A stretch of 64,000 bases of DNA from Montifringilla adamsi. Lineage: Eukaryota > Chordata > Aves > Passeriformes > Passeridae. The notes below the pieces were generated by a model, which saw only the letters and a list, made by a program, of their open reading frames with translations, ran no database searches and was not told the DNA's origin. Positions 46,804-57,100 of the stretch are shown one piece after another (within the stretch, counting starts at the first letter, position 1; each line of letters starts with the position of its first letter). The stretch spans positions 2,954,815-3,018,814 of the forward strand of contig JAGGNK010007448.1 in the NCBI GenBank assembly GCA_017590115.1. Direction: 5' to 3'. The position numbers were made by a program, and so were the translations under genes.

Positions 46804-49800
46804 CTTTTTCTCCCAGGTAGGAGATGTGAAGGCAGTTCCCCTCTGTTGCCCTGCCCTGCCTCGTGAGGGGGATGGTGTTTGAAAGGGGAAATGGCCAATC
46901 ACCTGCTCCCACCAAGTTATGGAAATGCTACAAAGCCTTAAAATTCCATTTTCCTTAAATTAAAAAAATAGGGGGCTCTCAATAGGCTCTGAGGGGGATG
47001 GAAATGTTGACTGAGTTACATGTAGGGGAAGTTCCATTAATCATGGAAAGCAAAACTGAAGGCTCTTAATATTACCCAATTTTTGTAGGCCAGACTCCCC
47101 ATACCCATAATTTTTCCATTACACATGTAATCTCCTCTCTGGAAAAGGCAAGGCTTGTTTAGCATCAATTTTTTTGGGGGGTTGTTGTGGATTAAAGCCT
47201 GGATGGTTCAAATTTGTCAGGGGCTGGCTCTGGTCTCCTCTCCTCATCTCGTCACTTGTCGCCCTTACACAGGTCCCAGGGCTCTTACTTTTAAAGTGTT
47301 TCCATGTGTTTGGGAGGAGAATGGGATCGGGGCTGCACAGAGAGCCCTGTGCACTCGCAGCTTCCCCGAGTGCTAATGAGGAACACATTGGCTGTAAGTG
47401 GCTGAGTGGAGCAGTTTAGCAGGAACAACAACTTGCACGCAGCCTTATTTATTGCAGGCCTGTTTCTCCGAGAGAGGGAATGTCAACCTGGATTTGGACT
47501 TTCACCTAATCTTCCCTGAAAGTGCCCAGAGATATTAAGTGACCACCTACTTGGCTGTTGGACTTGGGTTTAAAAGCAGATCGTGCTTCTACCAAAGCAA
47601 ATTGCTCCCAGGCACGGTGGTGGCTGTAGGTCGTGGCTGTAGGGCCCGGCCTTGGTATAAAACCTTTGGAGCTGAGCCTTTTGTGTGGAAATGGAGGTGG
47701 TTTTGCCATGGTTGGAGTGCTGCTGGTGTTGGATTGATGGCAGGGGTGGGAGGAATCATGTCACTGGGAGGTGATCCTAAAGCTGCTCCAAGAGAGCTGG
47801 CCCACAGTATGGTCTTCCCATAAGCTAGTCCAGGAGGAAACAGAGCTTTCCTCATGTCTGCATGTCAGGAAACAACACTTCTGGCTTCCACAGGAGCCTG
47901 TCTGAGCAGGGGGGTGGGGAAGGAAACAACTGGGACCCAAGTCCAAACTCAGTGATGTGTGCCCAGACTCGGGGAACATCATGGACTCATCCACGCCCAC
48001 GAGCAGAGCTTGATTTGTTGCCTTGTAGAAGGAGAAATGCTGCCTGAATGGCCAGAAGGGAGGATTTGTTCATGGCCCAGCACATGCTGCATTGCTCAGG
48101 CTCTGCCATGGCTGAACCCCAGCTGGCAGCTCAGCCTCCCTCAGCGGGACAGGGAGAGCATCAGAGGAGTGAGAAGGAGAACTCCTGGGTTGAGCTGGAG
48201 ATAGGTGAAGTGAAAGCCATTCAGGCAAGCTAAGCAAACCAAGGAATTCTTTCCTGGCTCCCCACGGCCAGGAGCTCAGCCATCCCAGGGCAGTTGTGCT
48301 CCATGAGCAGTGGTGGCTTGGGAAGACAAATCCCATCACTCTGCACATCCTCCTCTTCCTCCTTCCCTGGCTTTATACATGTGCATGAAGCCCTGTGCTG
48401 TGGGATATCCCTTGGATCAGCTGTGTCCCCCAGCTCTCGCTCTGCTGGGGTGAGGGGCAGAAAAGTCCTGGATGCTGTGTGGGCACATCTGAGCAAAACC
48501 AAACATCCCTGAGGTAGCAGCTCTGCTCCCAGCACAAATCCAGGCAGGGCCCTGTGCCAGCTGCTGTGAGGAAAATCATCTGTGTCCCAGCCCAAAGAGC
48601 AGGTTCTCCTTCATCTCAGAGTTCTGAATGCAGCGTCAATACCCTGGTCTGTTCTGGGTTCTCCATGGCACTGATCTCCAGCAATAGTTCTTGCTTAACA
48701 CACAAGCCAAGGATGAGTTATTCCTGCCTCCTCTTAAATCTCTATTTGTGGCAAAAGCTGGAGACGGCAGACCATCTCTCCTCTGCCACTGAGGTGCTTC
48801 CAGGAACCTGCAGCAGTATTGAATTTGTCCCAATGAACTTTGTTACACTTTAAAAAGCCAGTTATTGAGTCAGCTCTGTAATTAGTTACCTGATGGGAGT
48901 CATGATTATTCACGTGTCTCCTAATTGATTGAAATACCTTTGCACTGGGCTTTCTCGGCTTTTTTCCATCTACACAGGGTCAATCAAAGCTGTGATGGAA
49001 ACACTTTAGCTGTTACAGAACTGACCAGGTAGCAATTAGTTGACAGTTGCTGCAACCTAAAAACAGTATATAGCTTTAAAGGAAGCTTCTTCAAGGTGAA
49101 CAGAAGAAATTTTAAAAAAGAGTGAAGTTTTTTTGTTAAAAGGCTGACCCAGCTGCTTCAATAGTGTAGAATTGACATTGCTCTGATTTACCCTGGCTGA
49201 GAACTTCACCTCTGCATTAAATTACACAAATTACTCTGAATATTGCAAAGTACAGTCAATCCCTTCCTGCCAAAGGATGAGCTCATGATTCCTCACTTCT
49301 CTTGTGAGGGTAATGATGACCTAACCAGCACTGAAGGTGCAAGTTTTTGCAGTATCTTTTGACTGCTGCTCATAGCAGGAATGGTGACTTGTCTGCAAAC
49401 CAGCACTTTATCAGCAGTGATGTGGGAAAGGCAATTCCTTTGTTCCTCCTGGACCTGGAGGAATCTATATGTGAGAGCAGGATGGGTCTAAAGGCCAAGT
49501 CCAGGAGTGTCTGCTCAGGTTGTCTGGCTGGCGAAAGGGAATTTCTGATTCTGCGCTTAGCCTCTTACCTGTTATTGCTTCCTCAGGGGCTGGTGATCCC
49601 CTCTCTTACCTGGGCAGGAGATTTGTCCCTGCACAAACTCGTTTATTTGCCTCTCAGACCTTTCACTGCTTATGCAGGGAATGAGGGAGCCGAGGCAAAA
49701 CCATCACCTCACTCGTGCTGAAAAACCTCGGAGTGAGGGAGGAAACAGGCTCAAATTGAAGCAGATGCTATGGTGGGAACAATTACCTGAGAGAAACTCT

Positions 49801-50871
49801 GGGAGGGAGAGTGGAAGAGATAATGAAACACCTAGGGATTTGGAAGTCAGCTTTCCAAGGAGCAGAGGGGTTAGCAGTTTAGAGCTGGAGCTTGCAGCTG
49901 TGGTGAGAATCAGCCTCCCTTTTTCTCTGCTCCTCCTTTTCCCCCCTTTTCCTCTCCCTGGGCTCAGGGAATGGAGGAGAAAGTGGCACTTGGAGCAGGA
50001 GTCACGTTGCCAGTGCAGAACAGGGCTGCAGTGGTGCTGCAAATGCAACTTGCTGAGCTCAGCTGCTGCCTGCAGCAAAGGCCAAGAGCTGGGTGAGGGC
50101 TGCAGAGGGACATCTCTGGGTCCCGACCCCCCACTCCCTCCCTGCCACAAGGGGAATCACTGTCACCAGCTCCAGAGCAGCCTGAGCTCTCCATGGCTGT
50201 GAATTTAATGGTCCAGGAGAACAAAAGCAGGGTGGGTGCCCAGAAATGGTCCAGGCATGGGTTCCCTGGAGCCTGAGGCTTGGTTGGGTCCCCTTCCCGT
50301 TCTCCTGCAGGCATTCCTATTCCATCAGCTCCTCTTCCCAGGCCCCAGCTTTGTTTCCAGTGTACCTGCATGGTTTCCAGTGCTGTTGCTGGGAATTTAG
50401 TAGGTGTTAGCAGCAGGCTGAGCTGGGTAACACTCCCTGGGTGTCTGTACCTGCCCTGCCAAAAGCCCACTCTTGGGGCTGTTTCTATTCAGCTCAAGAG
50501 CAAAACCAGAGTTTGGATGAATCTCCATCCCTGCCAAAGACCCTGCGTGCTCGGCAGGAGTTGCTGTGTGGGGTCAGGCAGTGTCAGTAGCTCAGAGGTG
50601 CAAGCAGCCACCCTTACAATGCACCTAGAGGTAAAAACAGGGACAAATTTTGGCAGCTGGAAGCCCTCAATAGCTCCACTCAGATCTCTGAACCTTCTTC
50701 TCAGTTTGGTGTAAGGCTCATTTTTTCCCTCCATTCTTCTGTGTTTCAGTTGCTTTCTGTGTCTGAGGGTTGAAATGCCATCCGCCAGGGAGCTGGGCAC
50801 TGCTCTGTCATTTTGCTGTTGAATTTAGACCCTAGATTGAAGGTTGGCTGATGCTGAAAGGCTCCTTTTCC
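46804..50871. other. Unique noncoding sequence
   Basis: About 4 kb without a clear mobile element. 48870-48950 carries clustered homeodomain cores (taattagttacc, ctaattgattg) and could be a conserved regulatory block. The frames of 145-176 codons at 49.7-50.7 kb overlap on opposite strands in GA/CT-rich DNA and have no recognisable domain. Confidence 0.45.
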
Positions 50872-51132
50872 CAGGGAACCAGTGATAGGATGAGGGGAAA
50901 TGGCCTCAGGTTTTGCCAGGGAGGTTTGGGCTGCATACTAGGAAAATACTCATTGGAAGAGTGGTTAAACTTTGGAAGGCGCTGCCCAGGGAAGTAGAGG
51001 AGTCACCAGCCCTGGAAATGTTCAAAGGATGAGGGGATGTGGCACTTTGAGATATGGTTTTGTGGGCATGGGGGTTTCTGGTCAAAGGCTGGACTGTGAT
51101 CTTGGAGGTCTTTTCCAGCCTTAACGACTCCA
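50872..51132 (+). mobile_element. CR1 LINE 3' end, host of a nested LTR
   Basis: Plus-orientation CR1: 'ggatgaggggaaatggcctc', 'ggtttgggctgcatactag', 'gcgctgcccagggaagtaga', 'tggatttgg'-type variants, 'gactgtgatcttggaggtct' and 'tttccagccttaacgactcc'. The 3' terminus is immediately followed by the target duplication of a short LTR. Confidence 0.88.
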
Positions 51133-51273
51133 GGATGCTATTGTATTTGCTGGGAATGCCCCAGCAAAGGCAGGAATGATGAATCTGACTCCATGCTCTC
51201 AGAAGGCTAATGTATTACTTTAAAAATCCTGGGTGAAGGGATTTTTCCAGAGAATGTGAATGCCACAGGATGC
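51133..51273. repeat. 6-bp target-site duplication GGATGC
   Basis: GGATGC at 51133-51138 and 51268-51273 flanks the short LTR perfectly. Confidence 0.85.
51139..51267 (-). mobile_element. Internally deleted solo LTR (family member 3)
   Basis: 129 bp in minus orientation. Its two ends match the two ends of the LTRs at 22052 and 39795 (TGTGGCATTC... and ...CAATA in its own sense), but about 290 bp of the middle is missing. The join lies in an A-rich short homology near 51222. Both ends and the 6-bp duplication are intact, so the deletion happened after integration or the element integrated in the deleted form. It sits at the 3' end of a CR1 and so postdates it. Confidence 0.85.
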
Positions 51274-51334
51274 CATGGTGCTGCCTGCAGGTAAGGGTTA
51301 GGGTGAGGATGCTGACAGCTCGTTCCTGTGTCAC

Positions 51335-51720
51335 ACGCACAAGGCAAGAGCTTAGCAGCAGAACAAACAAGCAAGCGTCTGCATGGTGCTTAGCTGCTAT
51401 CTGGGCTTAAACCATGACACAGATATCTGTTGTTTGTCCTGTAATTTCAGCCAAGTTTTGGTTACATTATTGTCTAACTTGTCCTGACTTCAGTTTTGCT
51501 TAGTTTTGGCCAAGTGTGTGTTTCCAACCCAAAAAATCTCATTGTATATCAAGAAAAATATTAAGGAATTTAGAGCAATCACAGCAATGACTAACCCACC
51601 CCATGGATAATCATCAGGAGAGAACAGTGTGCAACTCATTAATAAACATGGGGCTAAAATATACACAAAACAACCCCAAGCAGCTGCAAGACCAGGAGGA
51701 ACCAAACCCCAGAACTCTGC
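51335..51720 (-). mobile_element. ERV 3' fragment: internal end plus partial LTR
   Basis: In the minus sense, internal sequence (51720 to 51420) runs into a unit beginning TGTCATGG at 51419 and continuing 'tttaagcccag' and 'agctaagcacc', the start of a widespread avian LTR type. The internal part carries a 71-codon minus-strand frame (51490-51705) with two hydrophobic stretches (for example 'LVIAVIALNSLIFFLIY'), which could be an envelope transmembrane remnant or chance. The 5' part of the element and the rest of the LTR are missing. A purine tract expected next to the LTR is not evident. It cannot be functional. Confidence 0.5.
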
Positions 51721-51999
51721 CCAAGCAGGATTCTCTGTCTTCCAAACTGTAGCTCCTTGGAGCTGCTAAGAGAAAGCTGGAGTGTTAAAAGTGGCTGATT
51801 TGTGGGAGATGGGCTGTGGCCAGGGGCTGGATGGATTGAGAGACAAAGGAAAACAGGCCAGGAAATAACTGAAATCTCTGGTTTTCAACCTGTGGTTTGT
51901 GGCCACTTCTCAGGAGTTGCTAAGAGATGTTTAGAGGAACCTGTCACCAGCATGCAGAGATCTGCCTTGTGGGGGAAAAACCTGTGCTTGAGGAACTGG

Positions 52000-52148
52000 A
52001 ATAATAATAATAATACAAAAAAAAAACCCCAAAAAACAAACAAAAAACCAACCAAAAAAACCCAAAAAAAACAAAAAAAAAACCCCCAAAACAAAACAAA
52101 AAAACCCCAAACAAACAAACAAAAAAAACAAAACAACCCAATTCATTA
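52000..52148. repeat. A/C-only low-complexity tract
   Basis: 149 bases with no G. Within it, 52015-52141 contains only A and C, arranged as runs of A separated by C clusters ((AAAC)n-like). It starts after an (AAT)n run. The translations of the opposite strand are Phe/Trp-rich artefacts of this composition. Confidence 0.88.
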
Positions 52149-53816
52149 GTTTAAATCTGGAATATGAAATTTTATATAAATTGTCAAAAATGTCATGTCT
52201 TCAATGCAGAGAGCTTCATCTTGTGTACTAAAACCCACATAAAACGAGGTGTGTATAGTTTTCTGCTGCCTAGCAGTGTTTTTAACCCCTGCCAAGGGGT
52301 TTCAGAGGCTGTGCTGCCTCTCAGCCAACGTGCAATTTGGCTCAATTCATACCTGTTTTCTGTTCTCCCATTTTAAATCTGAGCAGAGGCTATAAAAGCC
52401 TTATTGGGTGCACGCTGGAGGAGGTTTGAAATGCTGCTTTCCAGTCCAGGAGATTACACCCTCATTTTCTCAGCTGTGATTAACTGGGGCTATCACAGGC
52501 TCACCTTGGCTCGGGGTAAAATGTGTCCAGTGAGCAGCAAGCACAGGGAGTGCATCAGCAAGGGCTTGAAACATCTCTTTGTTCATTATTTGTTATTGTT
52601 TCACCTGCCTTGAAATGGTAATTGCCAGCACTTTGATTCATGGATCACAGTGTAATTTAGTTCCAATTGTTCCAGGCCTGTCCTGCAGCCCCTGAGCCAG
52701 GCTTTGGGAACTTCCCTATCAGCACTTGGCAAATCCAAGCAGATCCCCCACTCCTGCTGCAGCCACGTGCCTTCGTGAGGAAAAGATATGGGGAAGGTTA
52801 TCCCTGTTAAACCAAGGCATTGTGGTGATTTGTCCCTGATGTCCCCAGGACGGGGATGTCCCTCCTGGCTCCAGGGCACTGCTGACTCAGCTCCAATTTG
52901 CAATTGTCCAACAAAGTGCTGAGGTGACACATACAAAACAGACATCCAGGGAATCCCCAAAAGCCTGGAAGTCGACAAGATTCCCTCTTGCACAGAAAAC
53001 CAGCTCGTCACTAACAGCCTTTAACGCGTTGCTGCTGCACCACCGCAGGTTTTCCCCGAGTTTTGCTGCAGGAGAGTGGATTTGAAGGTCAAGTGCTGCA
53101 GAGCAATTCCTTTCCAGCCAAGCCAAAGTAATTCTGATGCTGTGGCACAAGAGGGTGCAATAGGTTTGTGATAAAACCTAGACACGAGGTGGGTTTGTCC
53201 CTTCTGCTGCCACGGTGCCAGTGGAGAAGTTTTTTCCCTGCTAAGACTTGTCTCACAAACTTAACATCCTGTTAATTTGTGGAGTTGGAGCTGCACACGT
53301 TTGCCTCATTATTTTCATGTCCTATTCACTCTGAGTATTCCCATAATTACGGTAATTAAACTCCGTGGGTTTTTAATTATTATTTTTTAAAAATAATCAG
53401 AACTATAGTTGAATTATGAGAGTGCCAAAACGAGCCTGGCAAATCGTAATTTTAGTTTGCTGGGTTATAAATCAAAAGCAGACTTGATTTCCCAGCTTGC
53501 TGGATGTTTTGTTAACCAGATCACTGCAGCTCTCCTGAGGCCTCCTGTGCCAAGTGCTGTCCCTGAAGGAACAATCAGGCTTTATAAATAGCAGCCTTAA
53601 CAAGAGCATCACTGCCAGATGCTGCTGGATGAACTCAGGGACTGGTGCACAGAGGAAACTCCCTCATCTGGGGCAGCTGGGCTGCCATCCATTACCTGGG
53701 ACCTGCCCCTGTCCGTGCTGGGATGCCCGCAGATGGGCTCACAAGCCCATCCCCACATTTCTGGCCTTGCCAGCAGCTCCTCCTGGCATGCTCTGTGTTT
53801 GCTGCAGGAGCCCGCA
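52149..53816. other. Unique noncoding sequence
   Basis: No element or gene recognised. 53270-53405 is AT-rich with 'taattacggtaattaaactc' and 'ttaattattatttttt', a possible conserved regulatory block. A TATA-like word (ctataaaagcc near 52390) has no supporting exon. Confidence 0.4.
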
Positions 53817-53817
53817 G

Positions 53818-54001
53818 GAAGGGACACAACCAGTGAGAATTAAGCAGTACCCCCTAAAAAAAAGAAGACAGGGAAGGAATCAGCCCAATAATTGAAAACT
53901 TTCTGCGGTTAGGGTTATTGAAAGAATGCCAATCTGATTTCAATACTCCCATTTTACCCGTCTGGAAATCTGATGGGTCATATCGGATAGTACAGGATTT
54001 G
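53818..54001 (+). pseudogene. Retroviral pol (RT N-terminal) fragment, class I ERV
   Basis: Plus-strand translation shows 'EGTQPVRIKQYPL' in one frame and, after a one-base shift near an A run (about 53855-53880), 'NTPILPVWKSDGSYR' in another. These are conserved blocks at the start of retroviral reverse transcriptase, of gammaretrovirus-like (ERV1) type. The frame is broken by the shift, the catalytic YxDD region is absent, and the fragment stops at 54001, where it abuts an oppositely oriented piece of the same region. It is a dead remnant. Confidence 0.8.
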
Positions 54002-54170
54002 TGTCCCTTCCTTAAGCTTAATTACTGTGGGGGAGGCGTTTTTCACCCTCCCTGGTACATCAGAGGCCCATACCCTGGGAAATACTTGACTTAATATTTC
54101 TTCATCAATTTCAGGAGCTGAGCTTGGTCTGTTCTGCCACTCAGGGACTCCTGGTGTGGAGCTGTGCATC
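53999..54170 (-). pseudogene. Retroviral pol fragment, inverted relative to its neighbour
   Basis: On the minus strand an open frame shows 'VWASDVPGRVKNASP' and ends in 'LKEGTQ', the segment that normally lies just upstream of the RT block seen on the plus strand at 53818. The two pieces share a 13-bp sequence (ggaagggacacaa) in opposite orientation. Either one pol region was broken and partly inverted, or two copies were joined head to head. No LTR was recognised next to them. It is non-functional. Confidence 0.78.
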
Positions 54171-57100
54171 CTTTGACACCTGCTCTGAAGGAGCCCTCAG
54201 TGTTCAGCCACAATTACAAGGGCTGCTCCAAGCTCTTGCCTTCCCTGAATCAATTTCTTAGCATCCTTTCTCATGCCTATTACCAGTTTTTTGGTTGGTA
54301 ACACCGGCTTTTCTAAGCAATTAAGGTGTGATGGACACCACACTCCAGTGTTTAGGTAAACACTGATTTTTAAGCCATAGGATATTTCTGCAAGTCTCTG
54401 AAGCAGCATTATTTAAGGAGCACTGGGTGCCAAGATCTGTGTGGAATAGAGTCAGAAAATAGAGACAGAAATGCTGGTTTCTTTGGGCATCTGGGTGAGG
54501 TGATAAGGACCCACTGGTGGTTGAACTCTGGGGTTCAGAAGCTGGCAGGTTTCTGGTGGACTTTAAAAGACTGAGCAGCTCCTAGATGGCTGGAGGGGGA
54601 ATTTTCCTTAGCACTGATGTTCACGCAGCAGCATGGCTGACAGGGCAGAGCTGTGGCCTGCCCAAGAGTGTGCTCAGGCAGGAAAAGAGGATGGGGAAAG
54701 CATGAGGGACATGAACTCTGGAGGGTCAGACAAGTCATCTGAGGCCAATGTCAGTTCTGTTTTGGAACTGAAATGTGGTTAAATACTCTGGGTGAGTGCT
54801 TTACCCAGGATCTGAGTATCTGCAGAGTTTCCTGCATTCACACCTTCCCTGAGGAAGCACTTTGCTGCAGAGGATGGAAAGGAAGAGCACCTTGCTGTGG
54901 AAAAAAAGTGACTCCTTAGCACAACAGAATTCTTTCCAAAATTCCTTCTGAATCAACCGTAATATGTACCAGCTGAATGCCTCTTGCTCTGCCTCACCAA
55001 AAACATAGAAATAGAGGGGCTGGGATGGCAAAATCAATTTAAATTTATACACTTCCTTCTCTGGGCATCCCTGCGCATAGCAATATGATGGTTCACCCCC
55101 ATGGTCTGAAAAATAAGCCCTTTTCTTTCCAGAGAACTGGAAGTTTTGTAGTTTTTTTGGTAGCTTTTTTCCTGATTTATTCAAATGTATTCCATACTGT
55201 GCAAGGTATATAATTTCTTCTATTTCCTGACTGTTCCTCTGCTAACTTGAGTTTTCATATTTCTAGGTAGGGCAGAATGGGAATCATGGGGAAGTCATCT
55301 CTAAAAAGGGAGGATGATGCTGTTTCACATCTGGAGCTGTGTTTGTGAGTGAAGTCAAACAGTTTGAGGCTACCTGATTCCCAGCATGTGGCTTGTGAGG
55401 CTCCAAACATGAGAGGCACAGTCTATCCCAAGCAACTGCTGGTCCTGAACCACAGGGTGTGTAAACACATCACCTCATGGGTGGAAATATTTGGCTAAGG
55501 AACACTTATTTGCAACCCTTAAATACGTGCAATAAGCACACCTTGTGTTCAGCAGCAGCTTCTGTACATCTCCTGTCTACAGGAGCCTATCAAAAGGATC
55601 AGGAAAACAAATCTCATTTCAGATGAAAGCCTCAAATGAGGTTTATAGCTGTGTATACATATTTGGGAAGCTCCAAAGAACTTGTGTGTACTGGGGATCA
55701 TTTCTGGGAAGCTGCTGTCACCAGCAGTGCTCCATCCTCGCTTACTCATAACCACTGGAGCTGGGCATGTTCTGCTGCTCGGACAAACAAGAGCAGGAAT
55801 GACCAGCTGGGGCACCACAGGGCTCTCAGAGCATCCTGAACTAACAAGCAAAACATTCCCTGCCTTAACTTCACCCTGTGTTCATCATCCGTGCCTCTTG
55901 AAGAGGCACTGCTTGCTTAGAGAGCTGGCTCTGTTCTGAAATGGGAGTCCTTGGGATGGCATTTGTCATCCTGCAGGGCAAAACCAGAGATGTGGCACTC
56001 TGTCATTGTGCCTGAAGTGTTTATTTCCAATGAAGCTTTGCACACTGCAGGCCTGGTGTAGGCACACAGTTTGTGGTGACTGGGGTGGGGCTGGCCCAGC
56101 CTCATCCCCCATGGCCCAGCTGTGAGCAGCAGGTGAGCAGCACTGACAACAACGAGCCATGGAGCGCCCAGGTGTGCTGAGCAACCACCAAAGGAACAGA
56201 GGGCACACAGGTGCAGTGCATGAGCATGAGGGGGATGAAAGGCTGGGCTGAAGGATAAGAAGGGCAGGTGCTTGTAGCTTTCTGAAGTGACATTACTCTG
56301 TATGAGCATATGCTTAAAGCTCTCTGCTATTGTATGGTGATGCTTTGTGTATCCTGGCTATCTCAGCTGTGATGTATGCTGTGACAGCCTGGGAGATCAG
56401 CTCAGGTGCATTTAAGTCCTCACTTTCCTGTTTATTTTTTCCTGGTGTTTTTGCCTGTGTAGTCTGCCCACAGCAGTAACCTACTCAAACATCTGCTATG
56501 AAGTGCAATTCCTGAGTGCAGTGCACAGGGAAGAGGAATTCCATGGCAGGATCCACAGAAACCAGTGCAGGGAGTAGCTGGGAGCTGCTGGTGTTTGTTA
56601 ATAGGAGTTGCACTGAGGAGAGGGAGGAAAACAGACACTGAGCTTGTAGCTGCCACTGGCTGAGTTGGGCATTACTAAACCTGTGTGTCAGCACTGCTGG
56701 TCTGGGAAGACCAAGCAGAGCAATTCCTGGCATTAGTGAAGAGCCAATGCCAGCCCAGCCTGTCTCTCCAAACTGTGAGAGCTTTGTCTGTGTGAGTTTT
56801 GTAGGGAATGCACACATGTGTGAGAGAGAATAGGGAGAAATGTGTTGGCAGCTCTTAATTTCTCACCATTAAGAATTATATATTCAGTGAATGGTGTCTA
56901 ACCCTTTTTCTGCATCTGTCTCAGTCTTCACAGTGCTGGGCTTGAGTGATATGAGCTGGAAAGTTGCTCGTTGTGCCCTTAGTTCTCCAGAATTGTTGTC
57001 ATGGTCTGGGAGATGTGGCCACTTTCAAATTCTCCTTGTGTTCTACTTTGTCCTTGCCTGCCTTCCTTCAGGCTTGCACTGCCCTGTCTCTGATTTAGGG

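Noticed and set aside
51296..51312. Telomere-like TTAGGG words
   Set aside because: Only about one and a half units; expected by chance.
51885..52146. Phe/Trp-rich hydrophobic frames on the minus strand
   Set aside because: They are the translation of the A/C-only tract read in reverse.
52385..52400. TATA-box-like word (ctataaaag) as a promoter
   Set aside because: No initiator, downstream exon, CpG cluster or conserved context; such words are frequent in AT-rich DNA.
54801..55184. 127-residue minus-strand frame that looks protein-like
   Set aside because: It begins at a non-ATG codon, has no recognised domain, and its splice context was not convincing.
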